NCBI GenBank assembly: GCA_944324255.1
Contig: CALUVM010000007.1
Span: forward strand, 1 to 64,000
Length of the DNA stretch: 64,000 nucleotides
Source: Candidatus Gastranaerophilales bacterium
Lineage (GTDB): Bacteria > Cyanobacteriota > Vampirovibrionia > Gastranaerophilales > Gastranaerophilaceae
Direction: 5' to 3'
The position numbers and the translations under genes were made by a program. Positions 1 to 8,715 of this stretch are shown one piece after another (the stretch's first letter is position 1; every line of letters begins with the position of its first letter). The notes under the pieces were generated by a model, which ran no database searches, was not told the origin of the DNA, and saw nothing but the letters and a program-made list of their open reading frames with translations.

Positions 1-68
1 ACATATATATAAAGTATATAAGTGATAAAAAATTGCCTTTTTTGAGTATAAATATTAAGAAATGTAAC
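1..68 (-). promoter_or_regulatory. AT-rich promoter-like element (copy 1), reading off the left edge
   Basis: Read on the minus strand, this stretch has GTTACA, then TTCTTAATA, then AAAAAAGGCAATTTTT, then TACTTTATATATATGT running to the window edge. The same blocks occur with the same 45-base spacing in front of a small gene near 12.8 kb, and the last block recurs at 4478, 17983 and 32990. It probably drives a leftward gene outside the window. The repeated layout is seen; the function is inferred. Confidence 0.5.
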
Positions 69-155
69 ATTTAATTTAATTTTTGGGGAAAATCGCAATA
101 ATACTTAATTTTTACAAAACTTTTTTGATATAATCATTAGTAGGCTGAGGAGTAT

Positions 156-1496
156 ATGAGAGAAAGAATTCTTTTATTTATAATATTAACGTGCTTGAGT
201 GTATTTTTATATGTGTTTCAGAACTATGTAAATACTGTCCTCGGTTTTGTTATACTTTGTGTATGTATGTCTGTCTACGGACTATATCTTATTGCTGCGA
301 CAAAGTATCAGAAACGTAAGTTAAAAAAACATCCTCCTATTATAAATGAGAATTATAAACCTTTTGTAAGTATATTAATTCCAGCACATAATGAGGAGTA
401 TGTTATTGCAAATACTGTAGAAAATATTTTGCAGCTTGATTATCCTAATTTTGAAATTATTGTAATTGATGACAGAAGTTCTGATAGTACGGCTAATGTT
501 ATACATGAGCTTGAGGCAAAATATGATAAAGTGAAGGCTATAATTCGTGATAAGGATGCTTTTCCCGGGAAATCCGCAGTCTTAAATGATGCTTTTAAGA
601 TTGCTAAGGGTGAGGCTATTCTTGTTTTTGATGCAGATGCAACAGTCGAGCCGGATTTTCTGAATAAACTTATTCCTAATCTGGAACCGGCTGATGTTGG
701 TGCGGTACAGGCAAGAAAAATTATCCGTAATAAAGATTACAATTTCCTTACAAGATGTCAGAATAATGAATATTCGACGGATACCCACTTTCAGGTCGGA
801 AGAGATGCCGTTAAAGGTGCTGTAGAGCTTCGTGGAAACGGGGAGTTAATTAAAAGAGAAGCTATTGAAGATATCGGAGGATGGAATAACTATACAATTA
901 CTGATGATTTGGATATGTCTACAAGGCTGCATATAAAAGGATGGGATATCAGATTCTGTCCTGATGCCTGTGTTTATGAAGAAGGAATTGTTTATCTGCT
1001 GCCGCTTTTCAGGCAAAGAAGAAGATGGCTTGAAGGAACAATCAGAAGGTATCTGGAGTATTTTGGCGAGGCGATGAAATCCAAGCATATGTCTTTAAGG
1101 GCAAGATTTGACATGGCAGTTTATATTACCCAGTTTATAATGCCTTTGTGGTTTATTCTGGAAATTGTTTTTAGAGTAATAAAGTTGTTTACTGATAAGA
1201 TTGATCCTTATAGTTTACACAATGTATTGTGGTCATCATTAATTGTTTCCTCAGTAGTTGGTTTAGGGTTTTTCCTTGCAATCAGGTACAGCTTAAGAAG
1301 ATATGACTTTTTGCCAAGACTTAAGGCGATTAAACAGGCGGCAGAAACGACTTTTTACTTTTTCATAATTTGGTTTCCGATGGTATTATTTATTTGTGGT
1401 AAAATATTATTCTGCAAGAAGGATATGAAATGGGGCAAGACTGCCCATGGTCTGGTTGTAGAAGAACAAATCAGACAGGAACACTGTGAGGTATAA
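156..1496 (+). CDS. Membrane glycosyltransferase, family 2 (PgaC/IcaA-like)
   Basis: A 446-aa processive-type glycosyltransferase that should add sugars from a nucleotide-sugar donor to a growing surface polysaccharide. Two hydrophobic segments lie at residues 5-48. The GT-A domain follows, with VIDDRSSD at 103-110, the metal-binding DAD at 159-161, TDD at 249-251 and the QRRRW motif at 287-291 typical of processive enzymes. About three membrane helices end the protein. A TATAAT box and the ribosome site TGAGGAG precede the start. apt follows after 5 bases, so the two are probably co-transcribed. The family is clear; the polymer made (poly-N-acetylglucosamine or another beta-glycan) cannot be read from the sequence. 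Confidence 0.85.
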   Translation: MRERILLFIILTCLSVFLYVFQNYVNTVLGFVILCVCMSVYGLYLIAATKYQKRKLKKHPPIINENYKPFVSILIPAHNEEYVIANTVENILQLDYPNFEIIVIDDRSSDSTANVIHELEAKYDKVKAIIRDKDAFPGKSAVLNDAFKIAKGEAILVFDADATVEPDFLNKLIPNLEPADVGAVQARKIIRNKDYNFLTRCQNNEYSTDTHFQVGRDAVKGAVELRGNGELIKREAIEDIGGWNNYTITDDLDMSTRLHIKGWDIRFCPDACVYEEGIVYLLPLFRQRRRWLEGTIRRYLEYFGEAMKSKHMSLRARFDMAVYITQFIMPLWFILEIVFRVIKLFTDKIDPYSLHNVLWSSLIVSSVVGLGFFLAIRYSLRRYDFLPRLKAIKQAAETTFYFFIIWFPMVLFICGKILFCKKDMKWGKTAHGLVVEEQIRQEHCEV

Positions 1497-1501
1497 ATAG
1501 G

Positions 1502-2053
1502 ATGATGACAATGACAGATGAATATCAATATGTAAGAGATCATGTAAGAATGGTTCCTGATTTCCCGAAAAAAGGAATCTTATTTTTGGATATAACAACT
1601 GCGACTAAAGATGCAAAATCTATGAACTTAATGATGGATTTTCTCTATGAGCAGTTTAAGAATGAAAAAGTGGATTATGTAGCCGGTATAGAGTCCCGCG
1701 GCTTTATTTTTGGAGCTCCTCTTGCCTGCAAGCTCAATGCGGGATTTGTTCCTATAAGAAAGCCAAATAAGCTTCCTGCTGAAACTATTAAGGAAACATA
1801 TTCTCTTGAATACGGCACTGACACAATTGAAATGCACACAGATGCAATAAAACCCGGTGATAGAGTTGTTGTAATCGATGACTTGCTGGCTACTGGCGGA
1901 ACGGCTGCTGCTGCTTGCAATCTTATTAAAAAAGCCGGCGGTGAAGTTGCGGCAGCTGCGTTTATTATTGAATTAACTCCTTTAAAAGGCCGCTCTAAAA
2001 TTGAAGAAAAAGGGGTTAAAGTAGTTACTATGCTTGACTATGATTTGGATTAA
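1502..2053 (+). CDS. apt: Adenine phosphoribosyltransferase
   Basis: Salvages adenine with PRPP to AMP in the cytoplasm. The 183-aa length fits the family. The PRPP-binding loop is at residues 122-137 (VVVIDDLLATGGTAAA) and the N-terminal DFPKKGILFLDIT segment is typical of Apt. There are three candidate starts (1502, 1505 and 1511). A GAGG lies about 10 bases before 1502 and an AGGA lies 9 bases before 1511, so the true start may be 1511. It sits 5 bases after the glycosyltransferase gene and converges with the next, minus-strand gene. Confidence 0.93.
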   Translation: MMTMTDEYQYVRDHVRMVPDFPKKGILFLDITTATKDAKSMNLMMDFLYEQFKNEKVDYVAGIESRGFIFGAPLACKLNAGFVPIRKPNKLPAETIKETYSLEYGTDTIEMHTDAIKPGDRVVVIDDLLATGGTAAAACNLIKKAGGEVAAAAFIIELTPLKGRSKIEEKGVKVVTMLDYDLD

Positions 2054-2056
2054 TCA

Positions 2057-3214
2057 TTATTCCATTTCAAACGGGTCGTCTTCTTTATAGTAATTCTTTT
2101 TGGACTTCTTAATTTTGGCGTTGCGCTTTTTGATATCCTTTGATACGTTTTTGTAAGCGTTATCAAGAGATATTCTCATAAGCGGTTTATTAGTTGTTCT
2201 GTCATTTACAACCAGCCAGTAAGAATGTTTTACGTTGCTTACAGCGAAAGATATCTTTCCGGCTCTTCTGTCACCCGGTTTAAATTGAGAAAATATTAGT
2301 TTTGTATCTCCGAAGATGGAAGGATTGTAGACAGTATTATAGTCGCTTACAAGTGCAATATCCATTCCGGCAAAGCTTTTATCCGACATATTTGAGATAG
2401 AAAGTGAAAGGGTTATTGTATTGACCTCTCCAAACGGATCTTTCTCGTAGAGAATGTTAACAATTCTTATATCAAGTCCTGGATATTTTTGTTCTTTCTT
2501 TTTCAAAGCTTCTTCTTTATATACGGGAAGTTCTACATCGGAAAGGATTTTTACTTTGATTTCGTCGCCTGGAGATATAAGAACATTTTTCCCTTTTCTG
2601 TACAGTGACATTCCGAGTCCGACAGCGCTTCCTATAGCGGCACCGCCAGCGAGGGTATAACCCTGCGAGGCAATTGCGGCTTCAATACCCAGAGCTTGAG
2701 CTGCAAGAACTCCGCCTGCCAGTCCGCCTAGGGCAGTATAACCGATATCTGTTGCAACAATCTTTGTTGCAGCTTTAATCGGGTGTAATTTGGTGGACAT
2801 TTTTCCTTCTATAGGAATTTCTCTTCCGTCCGGAGTTACAAGGTAGTCAAAACTTAAATCCAGATATCCGTCCCTGCCGAATCTTTTTGCTTCGGAGGTT
2901 TGTTTAATAACACCGTGGGCAACGGTTCCTTTAGGTATAATAACGCCTTTGCTTCCTATAACGTCACTGGTGACTTCGGCAAAAAATTCATCTCCTTCAA
3001 ATGAAAAACTTCCGTCGAGGACTTGTGAAACTGTCATTTCAATAGTATCACGCTTTTCAAGAGTTTCTGTCTTGCCGGTGAATAGTTTTTCATCCGGTAT
3101 AGAATACTCATCATCAAACTCCGCATGCCCTTCAAATGTTTCAGGTGCTGCGAATGCAAGATTATTAAGCATAAGTATACTTATTAATAACAGCCCAAGT
3201 CTCTTTTTCATCAT
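2057..3214 (-). CDS. Exported glycine-zipper protein of unknown function
   Basis: A 385-aa protein with a clear signal peptide (residues 1-22, ending LAFAA). A beta-rich region follows at about 50-145, with repeated G-I-P-K-G and D-G-R-E-I-P-I patterns. A Gly/Ala-rich segment at about 155-205 resembles a glycine zipper able to insert in a membrane. After a second beta-rich domain the C-terminus is very basic and then acidic. A TATAAT box lies 6 bases upstream of the first ATG (3221-3226), so the mRNA is probably leaderless or nearly so. I do not recognise a named family; an envelope role is inferred from the signal peptide. Confidence 0.75.
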   Translation of the reverse strand: MMKKRLGLLLISILMLNNLAFAAPETFEGHAEFDDEYSIPDEKLFTGKTETLEKRDTIEMTVSQVLDGSFSFEGDEFFAEVTSDVIGSKGVIIPKGTVAHGVIKQTSEAKRFGRDGYLDLSFDYLVTPDGREIPIEGKMSTKLHPIKAATKIVATDIGYTALGGLAGGVLAAQALGIEAAIASQGYTLAGGAAIGSAVGLGMSLYRKGKNVLISPGDEIKVKILSDVELPVYKEEALKKKEQKYPGLDIRIVNILYEKDPFGEVNTITLSLSISNMSDKSFAGMDIALVSDYNTVYNPSIFGDTKLIFSQFKPGDRRAGKISFAVSNVKHSYWLVVNDRTTNKPLMRISLDNAYKNVSKDIKKRNAKIKKSKKNYYKEDDPFEME

Positions 3215-3246
3215 ACCCTAATTATACTATTTTCATAAAATTAAGT

Positions 3247-3816
3247 CTACAAAACCGATAACAATTCATTGTAAACATCAATAGTTGCAGGACAGATTCT
3301 AAGCTCTCTGTCTACAAGACTTTTTATTGTATTTTTGTAGCAGACAAAAAGAGCTTTGTTTAGCCCATTATCTTCTTTTAAAGCTTCTCTTATCGGCTGA
3401 ACATAATCTTCCGTTCTGGTTCTCGGTTCAATTTTATCTGCAATAAAAATTACTTTTTCAAAATTATTCATTCCTGTTTTGCCAAGAGTATGCCACCTTA
3501 TGGCGGAAAGAATTTCGGAGTCTGTAATATTAAATACTTTTTTGGCAACTTCAGCTCCTGCCGGTGCATGATAGGTTTTAGGATTTAAATATTCATCATT
3601 ATCAATCCCTTCCATATTATGCATAATTTCCAGAAGTTCATCTTTAGAAAGGCATTTTGCACAATCATGGATTAATCCTGTCAGATAGGCTTTTTCTTTA
3701 TCAAGACCGTATTGTTCTGCAAGCTCAGAAGCGCATTCCGCAGTGCCCAGTGAATGTTCATATCTCTCTTCATTTAAATTATCTTTCAGCCATTTCTTAA
3801 TTGATGTATAATCCAT
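3247..3816 (-). CDS. yqeK: HD-domain nucleotide hydrolase YqeK
   Basis: A 189-aa HD-superfamily protein matching YqeK, a symmetrical diadenosine-tetraphosphate hydrolase. The first metal histidine is H21 in YEHSLGTA, and the HD pair is at 50-51 within GLIHDCAK. H109 in AIRWHTLGKTG fits the distal metal ligand. Its 5' end overlaps the 3' end of nadD by 20 bases, the usual nadD-yqeK pairing, which strongly supports both calls. The two genes are probably translationally coupled. Confidence 0.9.
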   Translation of the reverse strand: MDYTSIKKWLKDNLNEERYEHSLGTAECASELAEQYGLDKEKAYLTGLIHDCAKCLSKDELLEIMHNMEGIDNDEYLNPKTYHAPAGAEVAKKVFNITDSEILSAIRWHTLGKTGMNNFEKVIFIADKIEPRTRTEDYVQPIREALKEDNGLNKALFVCYKNTIKSLVDRELRICPATIDVYNELLSVL

Positions 3817-4366
3817 ATTCTTTTATATAATCCTCCACGGCTTTAGTTGTTTCACCTTCTTCTTTTTGTTCCCTAATTTCGGTTGAAGAAATATCAATAC
3901 ATTCCATCGGTGCTACTTCAAAATCAAAACCCTCTGCTTTAAATTCGGAATAATCGGGTGTTTCACCCTTTCTCGGGAATACTATAAAATGAACCAGTTT
4001 TTTTAAATCATTAATTTTATACCAGCTGTTCAGGTTTATAAAGGCATCTGTTCCTATAATAAAATTTAATTTCTCCTGAATATTGTATTTTTCTCTTATT
4101 TTTTGAACCGTAATAAGTGAATAAGAAGGCGAATCAGATTTGTATTCTATATCAGAAACTTCAAATTTAGAATTTTTTGATGTTGCGAGTTCTACCATTC
4201 TATATCTATGTTTTGCAAGATTTGAGGAAATTTCTTTATGAGGAGGAATGAAAGCCGGAATAAATATAATTTTATCAAAGCCATAGTGTTTCAGTGCAAA
4301 TTCTGCCATCTTGAGATGGGCATTATGGATAGGATTAAATGTTCCGGGGAATATACAAATATTCAT
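3797..4366 (-). CDS. nadD: Nicotinate-nucleotide adenylyltransferase
   Basis: Adenylates nicotinic acid mononucleotide to form deamido-NAD in NAD biosynthesis. This 189-aa nucleotidylyltransferase has the GTFNPIHNAHL motif at residues 8-18, which contains the HxxH-type active site, and the ISSTEIR motif at about 159-165. AAGGAG stands a few bases before the ATG. It is the first gene of the nadD-yqeK pair. The usual rsfS partner downstream of yqeK is absent here. Confidence 0.93.
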   Translation of the reverse strand: MNICIFPGTFNPIHNAHLKMAEFALKHYGFDKIIFIPAFIPPHKEISSNLAKHRYRMVELATSKNSKFEVSDIEYKSDSPSYSLITVQKIREKYNIQEKLNFIIGTDAFINLNSWYKINDLKKLVHFIVFPRKGETPDYSEFKAEGFDFEVAPMECIDISSTEIREQKEEGETTKAVEDYIKEYGLYIN

Positions 4367-4477
4367 ATTTTCTCCTTTAGTATCATTTTATAACGAAAAT
4401 AAAGAGAATTTTTAAATCATAAATTGTAAATATTTGTAACAATATATATTTAGTATAGAAATTTTATATTAAAGAAA

Positions 4478-4496
4478 TACTTTATATATATGTAAG
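4478..4496 (+). promoter_or_regulatory. AT-rich promoter-like element (copy 2)
   Basis: TACTTTATATATATGTAAG matches the element seen at 12801, 17983 (minus) and 32990 (minus). GTAACAA lies 42 bases upstream, close to the 41-base spacing of the copy at 17983. No protein-coding gene follows on this strand; the downstream 130 bases look like a non-coding RNA ending in a terminator. Confidence 0.5.
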
Positions 4497-4625
4497 CCGG
4501 TTGGCAAACATTAAATAAACACATAACACAACCTTTCATACAACCTACACACTAACCTTCTACACACATGAGGAATTATTAAAAAAGATTCCGAACCTTT
4601 CTTAAAAAGAAAGGTTTTTTCTTTT
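4497..4625 (+). ncRNA. Candidate small RNA, G-free, with own promoter and terminator
   Basis: The stretch lies between the promoter-like element at 4478 and a perfect terminator hairpin at 4594-4616. Bases 4505-4569 contain no G at all on this strand (65 bases), which is exceptional. The G-free segment repeats AACCTTTC, AACCT and AACCTTC, complementary to purine-rich ribosome-binding sites. It has no credible ORF: the only ATG, at 4568, opens four codons. The composition and flanking signals are seen; the small-RNA call and a ribosome-site targeting role are inference. Confidence 0.45.
4594..4624 (+). terminator. Rho-independent terminator
   Basis: A perfect 10-bp stem (AACCTTTCTT / AAGAAAGGTT, 4594-4603 and 4607-4616) with an AAA loop is followed by TTTTC and more T. 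The T-run is best on the plus strand, where it would end the candidate small RNA. On the minus strand it lies just after the lpd-like gene and may serve that gene too. Confidence 0.8.
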
Positions 4626-5850
4626 ATATACGCATAAGTGCTTCGAAAATGCCTTCGGAATAGGTCGGGTGCGCAAAAGATATTTTTTTAAGTTCGTCAA
4701 CGGTTATATTGTTTTCTATAGCAATCAATATTTCATGAATAAGTGCAGAAGCTTCTTTAGAAACGATATGAGCACCTTTGATAAAATTATCTTTAGTGAT
4801 TATTTTGATAAATCCGTCAGTCGCATCGTCACACCAAGATTTCCCCAGTGCAGTAACAGGCAGGGTAACTTTTTTATAATCTTCTGTACAGTCCTGTTCT
4901 TTTATTCCAACCCATGCTATTTCGGGTTCTCCGTATATAACGGACGGAATAAGCGTTTTGTCATAAGCAATATTGTGTGCGAAATTTTTTGCCTGTGAGA
5001 TTGCGTAGTGTGCAAGTTGAATTTCTCCGCATGAATCTCCGAGGATGATACAATCCTCTGTATCCGGTTTTAGAGGGACTCTTCCTGCCGCAGATAAGAT
5101 AAAATCCGGTTCAATTACAGTGCCTGATTTAAGTGTAACAATATTGTTTTCTATTTTATCAATACTGTCATTTAAAAAGTATTTAATTTTTCTTTGTTTA
5201 AAGAGTCTTTCAATTCTTTTGGATACTTCAATATCGGCAATCGGAAGCAGATGCTCCGCTATCTCTGATAGGTATACTTCAACTTTGAAATTAGAAAATA
5301 TTCTTGCCCATTCAATTCCGATAGCTCCGGAACCGATAATTAAAACGGACTTCGGTAACTTGGTCAGTTCAAGCACATCATCAGAGCTTAAGATGAATTT
5401 ATGGTCAAATTCCAACCCTTTTAACTCTTTGGGAGCTGAGCCTGCGGCATAGACAATTTCAGATACTTTATATTCATTGGTTTGAGTAACAATGGTATTT
5501 TTATCTTTAATCTCAGCTTTTTCATACACTACTTGAGCCCCCGAGTTTTTTACGGCAAGTTCCAGTGCTTTTCGGACTTTTTCTACTGTTTGGTTTTTCT
5601 TTTCAATAACTTTTGAAAAATCAAAAGAATTAATACTTATATCTAAGCCTATATTTGAAGAACAAAGTGTTTCTCTGTAGAGTTCGGAGGCATGAAGAAT
5701 TGCTTTAGTCGGTATGCATCCTTTATTTAAGCAGGTGCCGCCGAGTTTGTCTTTTTCAAAAATAATAACTGTTTTCCCTTTTTGAGCAAGAAGCATGCCT
5801 GTAGTATATCCGGCAGGGCCTCCTCCTATAATCCCGTAATCATACTCCAT
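4624..5850 (-). CDS. Dihydrolipoamide dehydrogenase-like disulfide oxidoreductase (compact)
   Basis: A flavoprotein of the pyridine nucleotide-disulfide oxidoreductase family. It has the FAD-binding GGGPAG at residues 9-14, the redox disulfide C40-C45 in GGTCLNKGCIPTKA, an NAD-binding GSGAIG in the middle, and HPTYSE near the C-terminus carrying the catalytic His-Glu. At 408 aa it is 50-70 residues shorter than usual E3 subunits; the segment between the GRVP and GDSCG motifs is shortened. The ATG at 5850 is chosen over a TTG at 5856 because AGGAGG (5859-5864) is 8 bases before the ATG. No E1 or E2 dehydrogenase genes are nearby, so the partner complex is unknown. Confidence 0.82.
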   Translation of the reverse strand: MEYDYGIIGGGPAGYTTGMLLAQKGKTVIIFEKDKLGGTCLNKGCIPTKAILHASELYRETLCSSNIGLDISINSFDFSKVIEKKNQTVEKVRKALELAVKNSGAQVVYEKAEIKDKNTIVTQTNEYKVSEIVYAAGSAPKELKGLEFDHKFILSSDDVLELTKLPKSVLIIGSGAIGIEWARIFSNFKVEVYLSEIAEHLLPIADIEVSKRIERLFKQRKIKYFLNDSIDKIENNIVTLKSGTVIEPDFILSAAGRVPLKPDTEDCIILGDSCGEIQLAHYAISQAKNFAHNIAYDKTLIPSVIYGEPEIAWVGIKEQDCTEDYKKVTLPVTALGKSWCDDATDGFIKIITKDNFIKGAHIVSKEASALIHEILIAIENNITVDELKKISFAHPTYSEGIFEALMRI

Positions 5851-5902
5851 TACCAAGTCCTCCTATGAATAAATTCTAGCTTAATTCATAAGTTTTAGCA
5901 AA

Positions 5903-6490
5903 TTATATTTTCATGCCGACTGAAGATGTACGATAAGGATTAACCTGCTGCTGGGAGGCATTTTTATTAAGATAAGATTTCTGCATCTTTGATGCACTGT
6001 AGTTTCTTATAATAGGGGTAACTATGTTAGATGAAAGGACGCCAGCACCTACAGTTGCAAGTGATGTGTAAAAATTCTTACATGCATAGTAACTGTCTTC
6101 CGGAAAATCTTTGTGATTTTTAAGCACTTTATCAAGACTAAAATCAAGCTTGCCGATTTTATCACCAAAAAGATTTTTATTTTTTTGAAGGTAGTTTCTT
6201 ACGGATTCTGGAGCAAATTTTCCTGTTTTAAACAATTTTGCTACAAGAGATTTCACGCTTTGAGTAATCAAAAAGAAAGAGCCTACATTAACGCATGCAT
6301 CAGCTATTTCTTGCGGGATTAAGAAGCTCTTTTGCTCCTTCGGAATTTTTTTATTGAAGGCAATACCGCAAATTTGTGCCAGAGATGACAAGCCCCAGCC
6401 AGCAACCCCTGTCCAAATCAGCATTTTAGAAGCATCCTTGTGGAAGCTGTCAGCAACCCATTTAAGAAGATTTTGAGGGAATTTAGCCAT
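5903..6490 (-). CDS. Unknown membrane-associated protein
   Basis: A 195-aa protein with hydrophobic stretches around residues 22-42, 65-85 and 145-160 and a basic, Gln/Ser-rich C-terminus. It has no signal peptide and no family I can name. Its start overlaps the upstream unknown gene by 8 bases, so the two form a coupled pair. A role in the membrane is suggested only by hydrophobicity. Confidence 0.6.
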   Translation of the reverse strand: MAKFPQNLLKWVADSFHKDASKMLIWTGVAGWGLSSLAQICGIAFNKKIPKEQKSFLIPQEIADACVNVGSFFLITQSVKSLVAKLFKTGKFAPESVRNYLQKNKNLFGDKIGKLDFSLDKVLKNHKDFPEDSYYACKNFYTSLATVGAGVLSSNIVTPIIRNYSASKMQKSYLNKNASQQQVNPYRTSSVGMKI

Positions 6491-7085
6491 TATTACCCTC
6501 CTTATTCTTCAATCTTGCCGGATCGGTCTTTGCATTAAGCTTATTAGTCAAATAAACGGTAAGCGGTGCATCAATAGCAAAGTTAGTTATGCACATTGCC
6601 AGAATTGCCAGCCCCGTTGAAAGCGCACTTTTGTAATTTCTTAAAAATTTTATAGTTTTAGAAAATTTATCTATATATGATTCAGGAATGAGTGCTTTGC
6701 TATATTTACCTTTACTGTCAAGCTCTGTCATTTTATTCACAAGACTGTAACAGGAACCTCTGACGACTATTCCGACGCCTGTGCCTGCTAAAATCTTTGC
6801 AATTGTCCTATTCCTTGATACTCGGCGAGTTTCTTTATCTACTTTGTGATTGTTATAGTCTATTACAGGCTGGGTAACAAGAGCTGTTGCTCCCATAATT
6901 AAGCGGTTTTCCGCAGGTTTGGAAATCTTTTCATCAATAGATTTCCACCTTTCTATTTTCTTTGCTCCGTCTTTAATGGTAGCTTGCGGTACAGCATCAA
7001 TTATCTTTTGTTTGATACTGCTCTTAAAAAATGACCAGCCTTTACCGGTCATTGCTACATTATTGTATTCCGGCTGTATTTTCAT
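6483..7085 (-). CDS. Unknown protein with N-terminal MKIQP segment
   Basis: A 200-aa protein of unknown family with hydrophobic segments near residues 60-75, 95-115 and 155-180. I take the ATG at 7085 (protein starting MKIQPEYNN). A TTG at 7100 in the same frame is possible but lacks a better ribosome site. The opening residues resemble those of the unknown protein at 15584-16183 (MMIQPINN), in both cases followed by an F-K-S. It overlaps the next gene by 8 bases and probably shares an mRNA and a process with it. Confidence 0.6.
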   Translation of the reverse strand: MKIQPEYNNVAMTGKGWSFFKSSIKQKIIDAVPQATIKDGAKKIERWKSIDEKISKPAENRLIMGATALVTQPVIDYNNHKVDKETRRVSRNRTIAKILAGTGVGIVVRGSCYSLVNKMTELDSKGKYSKALIPESYIDKFSKTIKFLRNYKSALSTGLAILAMCITNFAIDAPLTVYLTNKLNAKTDPARLKNKEGNNG

Positions 7086-7100
7086 AACACTTCTACCCAA

Positions 7101-7462
7101 CTAGTATAAAACAGCTGGATGGTCAAAATTGACTTTTAAATAACAATTGTTACAAAAAGTTTACAAAGAACTTCGCTGAAATAATCCAATTGTGCACACT
7201 AAAGTCATTAATACTATTTATGTAATAATATTTGCTTCTCTTCTCTTCATTAAAAGAAAAAGCTATGAACGAATATCGTGCATAGCTGTTGATTAGGGAT
7301 ATGTGTATCGTCGTTTTTTAAGGAGTATAGATATATATTAGCAGTATATTTTTTAAATAAAATCATGAGAATGTATGATTTTGTTAACAAATCTTAACAA
7401 AAATAATTAATTGATATTTATGGCTAGGCTTTTATTCTTAGTGAGTCTTGGTATTTGTAATA
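7101..7462. other. Intergenic region with a palindrome and a 21-22 base hairpin
   Basis: No ORF is supported here. The stretch holds the palindrome AACAATTGTT at 7143-7152, a nearby TTGTTACA, and a hairpin at 7261-7287 made of AGCTATG / CATAGCT enclosing ACGA-ATA-TCGT with one mismatch. T6 at 7314 is not preceded by a stable stem. It separates two divergent transcription units. Confidence 0.4.
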
Positions 7463-7490
7463 TTGAAAAAATATTGTTATATATTAGAAT
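7463..7490 (+). promoter_or_regulatory. Sigma-70-type promoter of the VKOR-DsbA gene
   Basis: TTGAAA (7463-7468), a 16-base spacer and TAGAAT (7485-7490), followed by a leader with GGGAG before the ATG at 7528. This is a near-consensus housekeeping promoter. Confidence 0.6.
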
Positions 7491-7527
7491 TGGTTTATAG
7501 ATCGGATGTAATAAGGGAGTTGGGTTA

Positions 7528-8715
7528 ATGAAAATTGATAAGAATAAGTTAGCAATACAGATATTGGCACTTATAGGATTGGGTTTATCTATAAAACTTG
7601 CATTTATATATTATTCTGCTAATTATGACAAGTATGCGCTATCAAGTTTTTGTTCAATTAATGAATTTATTGATTGTGACGGGGCGGCAAAGACTACAAC
7701 TTCACAATTTTGGGGAATTCCGCTTGCATATTGGGGAATATTCTTCTATATTCTGGTGTTATTCTTAAGTGTAGTTAATAGATTCAAAAATATAAGATTC
7801 CTTAAATTTTTAGAGGTATTTAAGAATCCGAAATCATATATAGCATTTTTAGGTACGATTGCCTTTTTATGTTCTATGATTCTTGCCGGCTTGAGTTTGT
7901 TTAAGATACATAAGCTTTGTATATTGTGTTTTATTACATATTTTTTGGATTTTATAATTGCCGTAATTGCTGCAGATGGCTTATTTAAAAATATTGTGGC
8001 AGCCTTTAAAACGACTTTTGTTGATTTTATTGACGGTGCAAAAAAGTATTTCAAAACTTTTCTGGTACTGCTTGTAGTATCAACTTCTTTTCTTGCATAC
8101 AGCGGAATTACTTTAAACTTTGTTCCGCATATTAAAAAAAGCAGAGATATTCTGAAATATCGTAAAATAAAATACAATCCGTACCGTGTCAGCGGTAATA
8201 CTCTCGGCGCAAAAGACGGAACCGTAGTTATAGAGCTGTATTCAGACTATGTTTGTCCGTTATGTTATATACATAATATAATGCTGCATCAGGCTGCAAA
8301 GGAGTTTAATAATGTAAAAGTTGTTCACCATAATTACCCGTTTGACAGAGAGTGTAATCCAAATGTGAGTTATACAATGCATCCGAATGCATGTTTTATG
8401 TCCCGGGGAGCACTTGCTGCCGCAAAACAGGGAAATTATTGGGGAATGAGTTCTTTATTATACGAGAAACAACCTAAAAATTTGGAAGAAATGCTGAAGC
8501 TTTCAAAAGAATTGAATTTTGATAATGACAGGTTTATTCAGGATTTTAAATCACAGGAAATCACGGATGAATTAAATGCTGAATTAAAAAAAGGTGCGGA
8601 GTATGATATAGATGCAACTCCAACAATGTATATAAACGGTGATAAATGTGTTGGAGTAAAGCCGTATTACGAGTTGAGGAAGTTACTAATCAGCTATGGA
8701 GCAAAAACAAAATAA
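7528..8715 (+). CDS. VKOR-DsbA fusion, disulfide-bond formation
   Basis: A 395-aa inner-membrane protein that should make and relay disulfides for exported proteins. The N-terminal vitamin-K-epoxide-reductase domain has about five hydrophobic helices, the loop cysteines C42 and C50, and the quinone-side CxxC at 131-134. After a membrane anchor near 175-200 comes a thioredoxin/DsbA-type domain with the active site CPLC at 243-246 and the cis-proline motif ATPTMY near 364. Fused VKOR is common in cyanobacteria and relatives. It overlaps queH by 20 bases, so the two are coupled, although their functions are unrelated. Confidence 0.9.
   Translation: MKIDKNKLAIQILALIGLGLSIKLAFIYYSANYDKYALSSFCSINEFIDCDGAAKTTTSQFWGIPLAYWGIFFYILVLFLSVVNRFKNIRFLKFLEVFKNPKSYIAFLGTIAFLCSMILAGLSLFKIHKLCILCFITYFLDFIIAVIAADGLFKNIVAAFKTTFVDFIDGAKKYFKTFLVLLVVSTSFLAYSGITLNFVPHIKKSRDILKYRKIKYNPYRVSGNTLGAKDGTVVIELYSDYVCPLCYIHNIMLHQAAKEFNNVKVVHHNYPFDRECNPNVSYTMHPNACFMSRGALAAAKQGNYWGMSSLLYEKQPKNLEEMLKLSKELNFDNDRFIQDFKSQEITDELNAELKKGAEYDIDATPTMYINGDKCVGVKPYYELRKLLISYGAKTK

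Noticed and set aside
7261-7316. Terminator or small RNA ending in T6 at 7314
   Set aside because: No stable stem directly precedes the T-run; only the isolated hairpin at 7261-7287 is supported.
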